The notes: generated by a model from the letters alone, not told the origin. Counted from the first letter of the stretch, positions 1-9,579 are shown. The stretch is 64,000 nucleotides of DNA from an uncultured Bacteroidales bacterium (GCA_937892155.1 CALAUG010000061.1:52255-116254); one strand, 5' to 3'. Numbers and translations are program-made.

Positions 1-212
1 ACACTTTCGTTGATGAAAACTCACTTGGTTTGGCAATAGTCTTTGCATTCGCTAATTCTTTAGCATTTGGATTGGCATTGACAATTTTTGCCGGCATACG
101 CGAACAAATACAATTAACAGATATCCCTAAACGTTTGCAAGGAACCCCTATTTCGCTTATTGCAGCAGGCTTGTTAGCATTGGCATTTATGGGATTTTCG
201 GGATTAGTATAA
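1..212 (+). CDS. rnfA: Electron transport complex subunit RnfA/RsxA, C-terminal fragment (cut by window start)
   Basis: Only about the last 69 codons are present; the reading frame is open from base 3, so the true start lies outside the window. The fragment ends in the family-typical tail (FAGIRE, then DIPKRLQGTPISLIAAGLLA and AFMGFSGLV), which matches the last membrane segments of RnfA/RsxA/NqrE proteins. RnfA is an inner-membrane subunit of the Rnf complex, which couples ferredoxin:NAD+ electron transfer to Na+ or H+ movement. In most rnf operons A is the last gene, consistent with an unrelated gene starting 4 bases after the stop. NqrE is the main alternative; the FMGFSGL ending favours RnfA. 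Confidence 0.85.
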   Translation, partial: TFVDENSLGLAIVFAFANSLAFGLALTIFAGIREQIQLTDIPKRLQGTPISLIAAGLLALAFMGFSGLV

Positions 213-216
213 CAAT

Positions 217-1344
217 ATGGAAGATAGTTTAGAAAAATACGGCCTCGACCTTCATTGTACAATGATACTTGAAGAGTATCGTGAGTCACTTCCTATTTTT
301 GAAAAGATGAAGGAAATAGTGACTCAATCATTACAACAAAGTATTTCCGAAAATGGCATTTACGTTACTGCCATAGAAGCACGAATTAAGGCAGAAAAAA
401 GTCTTGCTGGAAAATTGGAGTTAAAAGGAGCAAAATATCAGTCATTGGGTGAAATCACTGATATTTTAGGTTCACGCGTCATTACATTTTACGAAGAAGA
501 AGTTGACAAAATCGCAGCCCTTATTGATAAAATATTCGACATTGACTGGGACAATAGTGTTGATAAACGCCACATGTATGACGTAAAATCGTTTGGTTAT
601 CAGTCGCTACATTATATTTGTAGCATACCCAAAAGTTTGTACTTTGATCCAGAACATCCAGAATTAAACCAATACCGTTTTGAAATTCAGATGAGAACGG
701 CGTTACAGCACGTGTGGGCAACTATAGAACACGATATTGGATACAAATCGGGAATAGAAATTCCACCCGAATATATCAGAAACCTACATAGACTGGCAGG
801 TATGCTAGAATTGGCTGACGAACAATTTAGTGCAACACGAACAAGCATTACCGACTACCGTCGAAAAGTTGAAAATTTTGTAGCAAACGGAAATTTTAAA
901 GATGTTCCTTTGGATGAAGACACATTCCGTCGCTACTTACAAATGAAACCTTTCGAACAACTAAGTAAGAGAATTGCAGCAATAAACCAGGCTGAAATTC
1001 ATATTTCTTCGTCACTGCCCTATCTAATTGTATTAAAAGATTTAGGATTTAAAACCCTTGCCGATGTTGAGCACCTCAAAAAGAAATATAGCGAAGATGC
1101 CTACCAACTTGCTGTATATCAAATAGGTAATACAGACCTTGACATCATCGTTTCAACCGTCGCCATACAAAATTTAGTCATTGCTTTTATTTTGAAACAT
1201 GGCAAAGGTGTCGCAGGATTAATAAGAATGTTTGAATTACTACAAGGTCCATCCGATTACAACATTACTCGAGCAGAAAGGACTATGGAAACGGCAAGCC
1301 ACTTGTCGTTTATGAATCAGAAAATAGACGATTCAAATTTATAG
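217..1344 (+). CDS. RelA/SpoT-domain (p)ppGpp synthetase-like protein
   Basis: The 375-residue protein carries one RelA/SpoT nucleotidyltransferase domain at about residues 40-190. Visible motifs are the ARIKAEKS basic segment, ITDILGSRVI, GYQSLHYI, and EIQMRTALQHVWATIEHDIG, in the order known for alarmone synthetases. There is no N-terminal HD hydrolase domain and no TGS or ACT domain, so it belongs with single-domain synthetases rather than long Rel/SpoT; the roughly 180-residue C-terminal part is not recognised. The expected reaction is pyrophosphate transfer from ATP to GDP or GTP in the cytoplasm. The ATG lies 4 bases after the rnfA stop, so it is probably co-transcribed with the Rnf operon. 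Activity is inferred from motifs only. Confidence 0.8.
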   Translation: MEDSLEKYGLDLHCTMILEEYRESLPIFEKMKEIVTQSLQQSISENGIYVTAIEARIKAEKSLAGKLELKGAKYQSLGEITDILGSRVITFYEEEVDKIAALIDKIFDIDWDNSVDKRHMYDVKSFGYQSLHYICSIPKSLYFDPEHPELNQYRFEIQMRTALQHVWATIEHDIGYKSGIEIPPEYIRNLHRLAGMLELADEQFSATRTSITDYRRKVENFVANGNFKDVPLDEDTFRRYLQMKPFEQLSKRIAAINQAEIHISSSLPYLIVLKDLGFKTLADVEHLKKKYSEDAYQLAVYQIGNTDLDIIVSTVAIQNLVIAFILKHGKGVAGLIRMFELLQGPSDYNITRAERTMETASHLSFMNQKIDDSNL

Positions 1345-1375
1345 AGGAATAAAGATTCAAGAACTGAAAGCACAG

Positions 1376-4150
1376 TTAGTTACAACTTTTATCTCCCAAT
1401 TTTTCCTGCAGATATTTTGCAGTGTACGATTCTTTACAGGCAAGTAAATCTTCTGGTTTACCAGCGAAGATGACATTACCACCATTTTCACCACCTTCTG
1501 GTCCCATATCTATGATCCAGTCGGCACATTTAATCACATCAAGATTATGTTCAATAACAACTACGGTATGTCCGTGTGCTACGAGACGATTAAATGAATC
1601 CATCAATTTTTTTATATCATGAAAATGCAAGCCTGTTGTCGGTTCGTCAAAAATAAACAGACATTTTCCTGACGATTCTTTTCCCAAAAACGTTGCCAAT
1701 TTTATACGTTGCAACTCACCTCCAGAAAACGTGCTGGACGGCTGTCCCAACGAGACGTAACCTAATCCAACATCCTGTAATGGCTTCAGTTTATTTACAA
1801 TGCTTTTCGTAAGTGTGGACGAATCTTCTGCAAAAAATTCTATTGCCTCATCAACCGACATTGACAATATATCTGCAATAGATTTGCCACGATACAAAAT
1901 TTCCAAAACTTCAGCTTTATAGCGTTTACCCTGACATTCTTCGCAGACCAATTCTACATCGGCCATAAACTGCATTTCAACTTTTATGACACCATCGCCT
2001 TTACACTCCTCGCATCGTCCTCCTTCTGTATTAAAAGAAAAATGAGCAGGTTTATACCCCTGTAACTGTGCAGATTTTTGAGATGCAAATAAAGTACGAA
2101 TATCGTCGAATGCCTTGGAATACGTAACAGGATTGGAACGAGTAGATTTTCCAATTGGATTTTGATCAACAAACTCCACAGATGTAACATCGCTTACCCC
2201 CGTCACACTATCGCAGTCACCAAAATACACCCCAGAATCACCCAACGCCTGCAGAACACCTGGATATAACAATTTATCAATCAAAGACGATTTTCCCGAA
2301 CCAGAAACACCAGTAACGGCAGTAAAGACACCCAATGGAATCTGCACCGTAATATTTTTCAGATTATTTTCTCGTGCACCAGAAATAGTAATGCATTTTT
2401 TCCAAGCTCTCCGTAACTTAGGAACATCTATATTTTTTTTTCCAGTTAAATAATCTGCGGTGAGAGTTGTTCCCGTCTGCAACATTTTTTTCATTGCTCC
2501 CTGAAAAACCACTTCTCCACCATAAATTCCGGCATTAGGACCAATGTCAATTATATCGTCTGCAGCACGCATGATTTCTTCATCGTGTTCAACAACAACG
2601 ACAGTGTTTCCTAATTGTTGCAATTGCTTTAAAACGTGTATCAATTTATCTGTATCACGGGAATGCAAACCAATACTTGGTTCATCTAAGATATACAAAG
2701 AACCAACCAAATTACTTCCTAATGAAGTCGCCAAGTTAATACGCTGTGATTCTCCCCCTGAAAGTGTATTTGACAGTCGATTTAGGGTTAAATATCCTAA
2801 ACCAACTTCATCCAAGAAACGTAAACGCGTACGAATTTCAATCAATAGACGTTCAGAAATCACACGTTCCGTTTCTGTTAACTGAATGTTTTCAAAATGA
2901 ATACGTAACCAAGAAATCGGTTTTTCAACCAAATCCAATATTGACAATCCCGCAACCTTCACATAACTCGCCTCTTTCTTCAAGCGGGAACCGTGACACT
3001 CTGGACAGACAGTTTTTCCTCTATAACGCGACAACATTACTCTATATTGGATTTTGTACATATTGTGTTCTACGAATTGAAAGAACTCGTTGATACCACC
3101 AAAATATTGATTTCCAGTCCAAAGCAATTTTTTCTGAGCATCAGTCAAATTGCAATATGGTTTATGAATAGGAAAGTTAAACTTGCTAGCCGTCATCACC
3201 AGCTGATTTTTCCACTCTCCCATAACTTCACCGCGCCAGCATGCAATTGCATTATCCCAAACAGAAAGGTTTTTATCAGGAATAACCTTGTTTGGATCTA
3301 TACCGATAACTTTCCCAAAACCTTCGCACGTCGGACAAGCACCCAAAGGACTATTAAAATTGAACATGAAAATCGACGGTTCTTCAAATGTTATTCCATC
3401 AGCTTCAAAACGATTTGAAAACTCAAACGATTGCATTGTCCCGTCTTGTTCAACCCACACGGTACATGTTTCATTACCTTCCTGAAATGCAGTTTGAATT
3501 GAATCAGCCAAACGACCTTTCAAAGACTCATCAGGAACGACACGGTCTATCAGCAATGATGCAACTTTTGACAAATTGTCTGGCTCAATTTCTGAAATTC
3601 TAACAATTTTGCCATTTACAAATAATCGGTTAAACCCTTCTTTTTCAAGAACTTCCAATTTTTGCGCAGAAGACAAATTGTTCATAGTCAAAGGAGCAGT
3701 CAAATAGCAACGCTTACCTGTTTGAGTCAATAAAAAATCAACGACATCTTGAACGGTATGACGCTTTACTTCGCAACCAGAAATTGGGGAAATTGTCTTT
3801 CCTATACGAGCATACAACAACTTGATATAATCGTAAATTTCCGTCGACGTGCCAACTGTTGAACGTGGATTAACGGCATTAACCTTTTGCTCTATTGCAA
3901 TTGCCGGTGGAATTCCAACAATTGAATCAACTTCAGGTTTATTGATTTTTCCCAAAAACTGACGAGCATACGAAGATAGACTTTCAACATACCTTCTTTG
4001 CCCTTCGGCATAAATCGTATCAAACGCCAAAGAGGATTTTCCCGATCCTGAGACACCAGTAATAACAACAAAACTATTACGTTTTATTGATACATTTATT
4101 TTTTTCAGATTGTGAACTGCCGCACCCCTTATTTCAATATTCTCATCCAC
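1376..4150 (-). CDS. uvrA: Excinuclease ABC subunit A
   Basis: This is the damage-recognition ATPase of nucleotide excision repair, acting with UvrB on DNA. Two ABC cassettes are visible: Walker A GVSGSGKSSL near the N terminus and again in the second half, with signature motifs LSGGESQRI and FSGGELQRI. Zinc-finger CxxC pairs are present (CPTCEGFG with CPECHG; CEECKGDG with CEECQGKR). The open frame extends to a TTG at 4177, but that TTG lies inside a perfect TATATTTG promoter box (4175-4182). I therefore place the start at the in-frame GTG at 4150, giving 924 residues, close to the family's usual 940 and starting just before the conserved IEIRGAAVHNLK segment. It is transcribed alone and ends 32 bases from the preceding plus-strand gene. 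Confidence 0.93.
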   Translation of the reverse strand: MDENIEIRGAAVHNLKKINVSIKRNSFVVITGVSGSGKSSLAFDTIYAEGQRRYVESLSSYARQFLGKINKPEVDSIVGIPPAIAIEQKVNAVNPRSTVGTSTEIYDYIKLLYARIGKTISPISGCEVKRHTVQDVVDFLLTQTGKRCYLTAPLTMNNLSSAQKLEVLEKEGFNRLFVNGKIVRISEIEPDNLSKVASLLIDRVVPDESLKGRLADSIQTAFQEGNETCTVWVEQDGTMQSFEFSNRFEADGITFEEPSIFMFNFNSPLGACPTCEGFGKVIGIDPNKVIPDKNLSVWDNAIACWRGEVMGEWKNQLVMTASKFNFPIHKPYCNLTDAQKKLLWTGNQYFGGINEFFQFVEHNMYKIQYRVMLSRYRGKTVCPECHGSRLKKEASYVKVAGLSILDLVEKPISWLRIHFENIQLTETERVISERLLIEIRTRLRFLDEVGLGYLTLNRLSNTLSGGESQRINLATSLGSNLVGSLYILDEPSIGLHSRDTDKLIHVLKQLQQLGNTVVVVEHDEEIMRAADDIIDIGPNAGIYGGEVVFQGAMKKMLQTGTTLTADYLTGKKNIDVPKLRRAWKKCITISGARENNLKNITVQIPLGVFTAVTGVSGSGKSSLIDKLLYPGVLQALGDSGVYFGDCDSVTGVSDVTSVEFVDQNPIGKSTRSNPVTYSKAFDDIRTLFASQKSAQLQGYKPAHFSFNTEGGRCEECKGDGVIKVEMQFMADVELVCEECQGKRYKAEVLEILYRGKSIADILSMSVDEAIEFFAEDSSTLTKSIVNKLKPLQDVGLGYVSLGQPSSTFSGGELQRIKLATFLGKESSGKCLFIFDEPTTGLHFHDIKKLMDSFNRLVAHGHTVVVIEHNLDVIKCADWIIDMGPEGGENGGNVIFAGKPEDLLACKESYTAKYLQEKLGDKSCN

Positions 4151-4174
4151 GGAATTTTTCGTTTTGAAACGATG

Positions 4175-4182
4175 CAAATATA
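4175..4182 (-). promoter_or_regulatory. uvrA promoter -7 box (TATATTTG)
   Basis: A perfect match to the Bacteroidetes -7 consensus TAnnTTTG. Transcription would begin about 6 bases downstream, leaving a short leader before the GTG start at 4150. It rules against the TTG codon at 4177 as the start, because that codon is part of the box. Confidence 0.6.
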
Positions 4183-4208
4183 TTGAATAAAGAGGAATCT
4201 AAATCAAA

Positions 4209-5243
4209 TTAAGACATCAATTCAGCCAAAGCTTTTGTCTTGTCAAATTGTTCCATAATTGTTTTCACCGTAACTGTAAGTGGCACAGCCAATATCATTC
4301 CTGGAATATTCCAAACATACCCCCAAAACAGCAACATAACGATTATGGTTACTGTATTGATTGAGAATGTTTTACCCATAAATATCGGTTCCAAAATACT
4401 ACCAAACAACAACTGTAATCCTATAGCCAACACTATAAACAAGACAATCATCGACATTGCAGAAATTTGCGTTAATGCAAACACACACATAACCGCAGTG
4501 GAGATTATAGAACCTATCATTTGAATAAAATTCAACACAAAAGCCAGAACACCCCAGAAAATCGGAAATTTAACACCAAAGCAATAACACAAAACAGAAA
4601 ATGAGACACCAGTAACTAAACTAATAACAACCTTTACCAAGATAAATTTAGATATGCTTTTTTCTATCGTTGCATACGTTCTCATTGACGATATTTTTTC
4701 TTTCAACAAAATTACCTGCAAGAAACGTTGTCCGTTAAATGAACTTGCAAGCAATAAAATCATAAAGAACATAGACATAAAAATCAAAGAAGCCGTACGT
4801 TGTACTGCATTGAGCAATTTCCCCGCATTTTCATATACTGCTGTAACCAAGTCTGTTCCCTGAATATTGTCAACAAACATTTCTTCACTTAATCCGACAA
4901 TCGTAAATAAACGAGCGACAAAATCCTTCAAACTTCCAAAAATTGTCTGCCACGTTTGTGGATCGGTAGAACGAAATTCATGACTTGCCAATTGCAATAT
5001 CCACAAACATCCGCGAACAACGACAAAGAAAATCAGAAATACTACTATTATAGCCATCCAACGAGGTAGATTTTTTCTGTCAAACCAACGTAACAGTGGC
5101 ATAAAGAGCAAAGCAAAAAAGCACGCAATAACAAGTGGTACGAAAATATTAGATAACTCTTTGAGAATGAAAACCAACACTGGCAAAACCAGTAACATCA
5201 ACAACTTATTCGTTGTATCTAGCGAAGCAAACTTCCTTTCCAT
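4209..5243 (-). CDS. AI-2E transporter family (PF01594) membrane permease
   Basis: A 344-residue integral membrane protein with about eight hydrophobic segments. The N-terminal pair (around residues 12-55), the polar loop with amphipathic helices (residues 95-150), and the C-terminal run containing GSILEPIFMGK and FWGYVWNIPGMILAVPLTVTV are typical of the AI-2E/PerM/YdiK superfamily. Members are proposed exporters, including sodium/proton antiporters and an AI-2 exporter; the substrate cannot be told from sequence. It starts 11 bases after the stop of the S46 peptidase gene and is probably translated from the same mRNA. Confidence 0.8.
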   Translation of the reverse strand: MERKFASLDTTNKLLMLLVLPVLVFILKELSNIFVPLVIACFFALLFMPLLRWFDRKNLPRWMAIIVVFLIFFVVVRGCLWILQLASHEFRSTDPQTWQTIFGSLKDFVARLFTIVGLSEEMFVDNIQGTDLVTAVYENAGKLLNAVQRTASLIFMSMFFMILLLASSFNGQRFLQVILLKEKISSMRTYATIEKSISKFILVKVVISLVTGVSFSVLCYCFGVKFPIFWGVLAFVLNFIQMIGSIISTAVMCVFALTQISAMSMIVLFIVLAIGLQLLFGSILEPIFMGKTFSINTVTIIVMLLFWGYVWNIPGMILAVPLTVTVKTIMEQFDKTKALAELMS

Positions 5244-5254
5244 TGTTCACACAT

Positions 5255-7306
5255 TTACTTAACAAACGATAATTCCTGTATAATATTGTCAGCCTTTCCA
5301 TATTGTTCCAAACAAAACAACACATACCTAATATCAACAGAAATATTACGACAGAAACTTTCGTCATAATAATAATCACTTATCGTACCCTCCCAATTTC
5401 TATCAAAATTTAAACCTATGATATTTCCATATGCATCAAGCACAGGACTACCAGAATTTCCACCAGAGGTATGGTTCGTGGCAATAAAATTCATTACTAG
5501 CGAATCTTTTTGATATGAGCCAAAATCCTTGTCTTTCAGTAACTCAAGTAATTTTTCCGTTGATTTATATTCACGTGGATTTTTCTGCATTTTTTCAAAC
5601 ACATCTTTCTCCGTTGTATAATACTGGTAAGTTAAAGTATCAAATGAATATGATTGAACCTTACCAAAGGTAATACGCATTGTATTGTTAGCATCGGGAT
5701 ACATTTTTTTGCCAAAATATTTATACATATTGGCATTCATAATTTTTGAAACACTGTCAAATTTCTGTTTCACTGAGTTATACTTTGGAAACAGTTGATT
5801 ATTCAGCAATTCGTATATTTCTTTTGACAAACGGTACACCAAATCATGTTCTTCCAAATAAGCACGAACCGCGGCATCGTCTTTTTTATATTTCCGCGTA
5901 CTATTAATCATATTTTGAAATTCTACGGCTCGCTCGTAATTGGTAAAACAACTTTTTTTAAATACCGAATCATAAAATTGCCAACTTACATCCTTTTCCC
6001 CAAAGAGCTGCTTAGCATATGGAATTATACACGTTGTATCCACCTCTTTTGCAACCAAACTTGATAATAAGAGCATATCTACCAGCACATTTTCTTCCAA
6101 TTCCGGATTATATTTTTTCACCGTTGACAAGAATTTTTCACCACGCAGGAACGTTAAATCAGGTGACGAAACGACAATGCTTGATGGTAAAAACGTACGT
6201 AAACGCCACAAACCCTCCAAATTTACCACAAGTTGCGAATACGTTGAATAATATGCTTGTGCGTAAAGATTGTACGCCTCCAAGAAATCATCTAATGAAA
6301 GGGAATCTATTTTTTTATCTCTTTCGTGTCTATAATCGTAAGCACCACTTTTTGTCATAGAAACATTCTCGCCCTGCCATTTTTCATAATAATTCGACAA
6401 TGATGCATATTGTGCATAACATTCCTCATAGTTCGATTCGCTACTATTCATATAGACTTCCATAGGTTTCAACCTGATTTTACGCATCGCAATTTGTATC
6501 ACATTCAAATGATGAATCAAATCCAATTCTTTTTCACTACCATATAGTTTCGTTTCCGCAGGAAAACCGATTGCCATAGTAAAATCACCCTCTTGTACAC
6601 CGTTTGCATTTATCTTCAATGTTGTTTTAGGATGAATAGGCTCATTGTTTTCATACACGCGAAGTAAAGCAAAATCAGCACTGTTCCGTGGCCATTTCCA
6701 ATTATCGGCATTACCACCAAATTGAGCAATTTCGGCAGGCATAAATGCAACCAAACGGACATCGGTATATTTCTTTGTCTTAAACATAAAATATTGATTG
6801 CCTGCATAAAATTCCTCAATGGAATAACGAAAATCCTTGGTAGAATCCCTTGTTATAGAGTCAACAATCTGATTTAACGGCATGCCATTTCTCAAGAGAG
6901 GGGCAATCTCATCAGTGACATCAAACATCGCATCCATAACCTCCACCGATAAACGGGATGTTGGTATTTCCTCCGCATTTGACGCCGCGAAGAATCCATT
7001 TTTTAAATAATCCTCACCACCTTCGCATGCTTTTGATATAAACCATTGCACACAATGATAGTTTGTTAACACCAATCCCTCTTTTGACACGAAACTACCA
7101 GAACAACCATGTCCAACTCGTGCAATCGCATTTGTCAAACATGCATGTTCTGCACTATAAATTTGTTCCGCCGTCAGTTTACAGCCAGCATTTTGCATAG
7201 CTGGTAAAACCTGCTGTTCCATTAGCAAAGGAATCCACATTCCCTCAGATGCATAAGAAAAAAAGGAAACACAAAGAAATATTAATAAACCACCTATTTT
7301 TTTCAC
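5255..7306 (-). CDS. Secreted S46-family dipeptidyl-peptidase, DPP11-like (acidic P1 specificity predicted)
   Basis: This 683-residue protein has a signal peptide (cleavage near FSYAS-EG) and the S46 chymotrypsin-like triad elements: TNYHC at about residue 78, GGNADNWKWPR, and GGNSGSPV with the nucleophile Ser618. S46 enzymes release dipeptides from oligopeptide N termini in the periplasm of asaccharolytic Bacteroidetes. Eighteen residues after the serine lies Arg636 (in NFDRNWEG). In Porphyromonas DPP11 an arginine at this spacing (Ser655/Arg673) selects Asp or Glu at P1, whereas DPP7 has Gly. I infer DPP11-type specificity. The start codon is GTG, directly before MKKIGG-like signal-peptide residues. 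It sits 61 bases after aguB, with no clear promoter in the gap. Confidence 0.9.
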   Translation of the reverse strand: MKKIGGLLIFLCVSFFSYASEGMWIPLLMEQQVLPAMQNAGCKLTAEQIYSAEHACLTNAIARVGHGCSGSFVSKEGLVLTNYHCVQWFISKACEGGEDYLKNGFFAASNAEEIPTSRLSVEVMDAMFDVTDEIAPLLRNGMPLNQIVDSITRDSTKDFRYSIEEFYAGNQYFMFKTKKYTDVRLVAFMPAEIAQFGGNADNWKWPRNSADFALLRVYENNEPIHPKTTLKINANGVQEGDFTMAIGFPAETKLYGSEKELDLIHHLNVIQIAMRKIRLKPMEVYMNSSESNYEECYAQYASLSNYYEKWQGENVSMTKSGAYDYRHERDKKIDSLSLDDFLEAYNLYAQAYYSTYSQLVVNLEGLWRLRTFLPSSIVVSSPDLTFLRGEKFLSTVKKYNPELEENVLVDMLLLSSLVAKEVDTTCIIPYAKQLFGEKDVSWQFYDSVFKKSCFTNYERAVEFQNMINSTRKYKKDDAAVRAYLEEHDLVYRLSKEIYELLNNQLFPKYNSVKQKFDSVSKIMNANMYKYFGKKMYPDANNTMRITFGKVQSYSFDTLTYQYYTTEKDVFEKMQKNPREYKSTEKLLELLKDKDFGSYQKDSLVMNFIATNHTSGGNSGSPVLDAYGNIIGLNFDRNWEGTISDYYYDESFCRNISVDIRYVLFCLEQYGKADNIIQELSFVK

Positions 7307-7367
7307 GATGTCTTTCAGTTGTCAGTTATCAACTCAATTTTTCCATAAACAATCTTAATCCATAAAT

Positions 7368-8264
7368 TTATCGACTCCACCGTTTTAAGATGTCTTCATA
7401 GGCATCGATTCTTCTATCACGGAAAAACGGCCAAATACGGCGAACATCTTCCGAACGCGAAAGCGACAGCTCCACAACCATATTTTCTTCTTTTGTATCG
7501 GATGCTTGCTGCAAAATTTCACCTTGCGGACCAGCGACAAAACTGCTTCCCCAGAATTGTATGCCATTCGTTTGTTTTGACGGATCTTCTTCCCAACCGA
7601 CACGATTTACCGACACGACGGGTAATCCATTCGCAACAGCATGTCCTCGTTGCGAAATCATCCACGCATCGCGTTGACGATTTTTTTCATCGTCAGAATC
7701 GGTTGATTCCCAACCTATTGCCGTTGGATATATCAACATATCGGCTCCTTTCATCGCCATTATTCTCGCTGCTTCGGGATACCATTGATCCCAACAAACC
7801 AATACGCCCAAAGTTCCTACCGATGTCTTGATTGGTTCAAAACCCATATCGCCCGGAGTGAAATAAAACTTTTCATAATATGCCGGATCATCTGGAATGT
7901 GCATTTTTCGATATTGCCCCGCTATACGTCCATCTGCATCAAACACAACCGCAGTGTTGTGATATAAACCAGCCGCACGTTTTTCAAACAAAGACACAAC
8001 CAGCACAATGTGCAACTCATTTGCAGTTTTAGAATATAACTCCGTAGATGGACCAGGAATAGTTTCCGCCAAGTCAAAATTTGCAACATCTTCAACTTGA
8101 CAGAAATACGGTGTGTTATGTAATTCTTGCAAAACAACCAACTGTGCTCCATTTTTGGCGCAAGCCGTAATATTTGCAACTAATTTTTTCTTATTTGCCT
8201 CCACGTCGGTACCAACCGTTTGTTGCACCAAACCAACTTTCAATTTCTTCTCCATTTTCTTCAT
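7368..8264 (-). CDS. aguB: N-carbamoylputrescine amidase
   Basis: A 298-residue nitrilase-superfamily enzyme that hydrolyses N-carbamoylputrescine to putrescine, CO2 and ammonia in the cytoplasm. The catalytic triad is visible: Glu in LQELHNTPYF (about residue 47), Lys in YRKMHIPDDP (about 120), and Cys in VCWDQWYPEAAR (about 157). The length and the HNTPYF and HIPDDPAYYEKFYF segments match plant and bacterial carbamoylputrescine amidases. Its ATG directly abuts the stop of the agmatine deiminase gene, so the two consecutive steps agmatine to carbamoylputrescine to putrescine are made from one transcript. No arginine decarboxylase is present in the window. Confidence 0.92.
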   Translation of the reverse strand: MKKMEKKLKVGLVQQTVGTDVEANKKKLVANITACAKNGAQLVVLQELHNTPYFCQVEDVANFDLAETIPGPSTELYSKTANELHIVLVVSLFEKRAAGLYHNTAVVFDADGRIAGQYRKMHIPDDPAYYEKFYFTPGDMGFEPIKTSVGTLGVLVCWDQWYPEAARIMAMKGADMLIYPTAIGWESTDSDDEKNRQRDAWMISQRGHAVANGLPVVSVNRVGWEEDPSKQTNGIQFWGSSFVAGPQGEILQQASDTKEENMVVELSLSRSEDVRRIWPFFRDRRIDAYEDILKRWSR

Positions 8265-9287
8265 CTATAAAACACCATGAGGATACTGCATTGTTACGCA
8301 ATGCAAAGAACCATGCTGCAAAATTAACACAGAACAATCAATAGGAACAATTTCCTTTGAGGGAAATACTTTTTGCAAAATTTCTATCGCCTGTTTATCC
8401 GTTTCGCAATTATAAATTGGCAACAAAACAGCAGAATTCATTATCAAAAAATTCGCATACGTTGCCGGAATTCTATTGCCATCTTCGTCAAAAATCGCTG
8501 GTGTCATTGGCAATGGAATCAATTTATATGGTTTTCCGTCAATAGTCGTACATGCTTCCAATTCTTGTTTCATTGCCTGCAAATCAATATAATGCATATC
8601 GTTTGCATCATCACAAAAAACATAGATAATTGTGTTTTCGTCAACCAAACGAGCCAAAGTATCTATATGTCCATCGGTATCATCGCCAGCCAATTCTCCG
8701 TGTGAAAGCCACAAAATTTTCTTCAATTCAAATGTTGATTTCAAAAAATCCTCAATTTCAGATTTAGTAAACTGCGGATTACGGAATTTACTCAACAAAC
8801 ACGATTCCGTAGTCAACAACACACCTTTTCCGTCGCTTTCGATTGAACCGCCTTCCAACACAAATTTAGACAAATCACGGTAGTTCGACGAAGCAAAAAA
8901 TCCAGATTGGAACAATGATTTTGTAATTGCATTGTCTTTTTCAGCAGGAAACTTCTTACCCCAACCATTGAACGTAAAATCATATAAAAACGGCTTGTCA
9001 TCTTCGTAAACCGTGATTGCTCCATGATCCCTCGCCCACACGTCATTCGTGTCAACTTCGACGAATGTTATATTTTCATTCAACACATTCCCAAGTTCTT
9101 GAATAGCAATTTGTTTTGATTTGCAGGCAATCAGCAATTTTTGCCGTTTACTAATTTCCCGTGCTATAGTTACAAAACAAGCAACAGCACGGTCATATAC
9201 CGGAGCGAAATCCGTACTGCGATGTGGCCACGTAAGCTGCACACAATCTTGTAGTTCCCATTCTGCCGGCAATCGTTTCATATTCAA
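8265..9287 (-). CDS. aguA: Agmatine deiminase
   Basis: A 340-residue peptidylarginine-deiminase-superfamily enzyme converting agmatine to N-carbamoylputrescine and ammonia. Family features are the N-terminal LPAEWELQDCVQLTWPH, the VWARDHGAI and GDDTDGHID segments that supply acidic and His catalytic residues, and the C-terminal catalytic Cys330 in HGSLHCVTMQYP. An in-frame second ATG two codons downstream (MKRLPAEW) is an equally possible start. A perfect -7 box lies at 9302-9309. It is the first gene of the aguA-aguB unit, probably reading on into the S46 peptidase and permease, which links amino-acid breakdown functions. Confidence 0.92.
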   Translation of the reverse strand: MNMKRLPAEWELQDCVQLTWPHRSTDFAPVYDRAVACFVTIAREISKRQKLLIACKSKQIAIQELGNVLNENITFVEVDTNDVWARDHGAITVYEDDKPFLYDFTFNGWGKKFPAEKDNAITKSLFQSGFFASSNYRDLSKFVLEGGSIESDGKGVLLTTESCLLSKFRNPQFTKSEIEDFLKSTFELKKILWLSHGELAGDDTDGHIDTLARLVDENTIIYVFCDDANDMHYIDLQAMKQELEACTTIDGKPYKLIPLPMTPAIFDEDGNRIPATYANFLIMNSAVLLPIYNCETDKQAIEILQKVFPSKEIVPIDCSVLILQHGSLHCVTMQYPHGVL

Positions 9288-9301
9288 TCTATTTTTAGTG
9301 A

Positions 9302-9309
9302 CAAAGATA
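9302..9309 (-). promoter_or_regulatory. aguA promoter -7 box (TATCTTTG)
   Basis: Perfect TAnnTTTG match on the minus strand, 14 bases upstream of the aguA start. It leaves a very short leader. Confidence 0.6.
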
Positions 9310-9553
9310 CAAAATAGAAATTAGAGTTTGGTGATTAATAGTTTAAAGTTGTCAGTTATCAGGTCTTGATTTCAATAAATATGGAATTTGCAAGTTACCG
9401 CCCCGTAGGCTGTATTGTCATTTTTAATTAATCAGACTACTGGCAATTTTTAACACTTATTCTTCTTTTTATAACAAAAACCGATTGTTAAAAAATAAAA
9501 GAGAATTGTTATCAACTCGCTTTACGTATTTCAAATAAAAGTGAAAAAACGAG
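9310..9553. other. Intergenic region between divergent aguA and mutL, with degenerate 7-bp periodicity
   Basis: The longest gene-free stretch of the window (9288-9579 including both promoters). At about 9329-9366 successive 7-mers resemble each other (GATTAAT, AGTTTAA, AGTTGTC, AGTTATC), a decayed form of the heptamer arrays seen elsewhere in this window. The rest is AT-rich with no ORF, no strong hairpin and no recognisable RNA gene. Confidence 0.4.
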
Positions 9554-9561
9554 TAATTTTG
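9554..9561 (+). promoter_or_regulatory. mutL promoter -7 box (TAATTTTG)
   Basis: Perfect TAnnTTTG match 18 bases upstream of the mutL ATG; transcription likely starts around 9568. Confidence 0.6.
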
Positions 9562-9579
9562 CGGTGAAAAATACAGACT

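Noticed and set aside
2544..3485. Several plus-strand open frames of 65-141 codons inside uvrA
   Set aside because: They lie opposite conserved UvrA motifs and show shadow-frame composition; none has a recognisable domain.
5846..6360. Plus-strand open frames inside the S46 peptidase gene
   Set aside because: They are shadow frames opposite a well-supported gene, with no promoter box and no family features.
7316..7332. GTTGTCA-GTTATCA segment, also near 9349, considered as an attachment site or operator
   Set aside because: It fits the window-wide period-7 pattern, and there is no integrase or mobile gene next to any copy.
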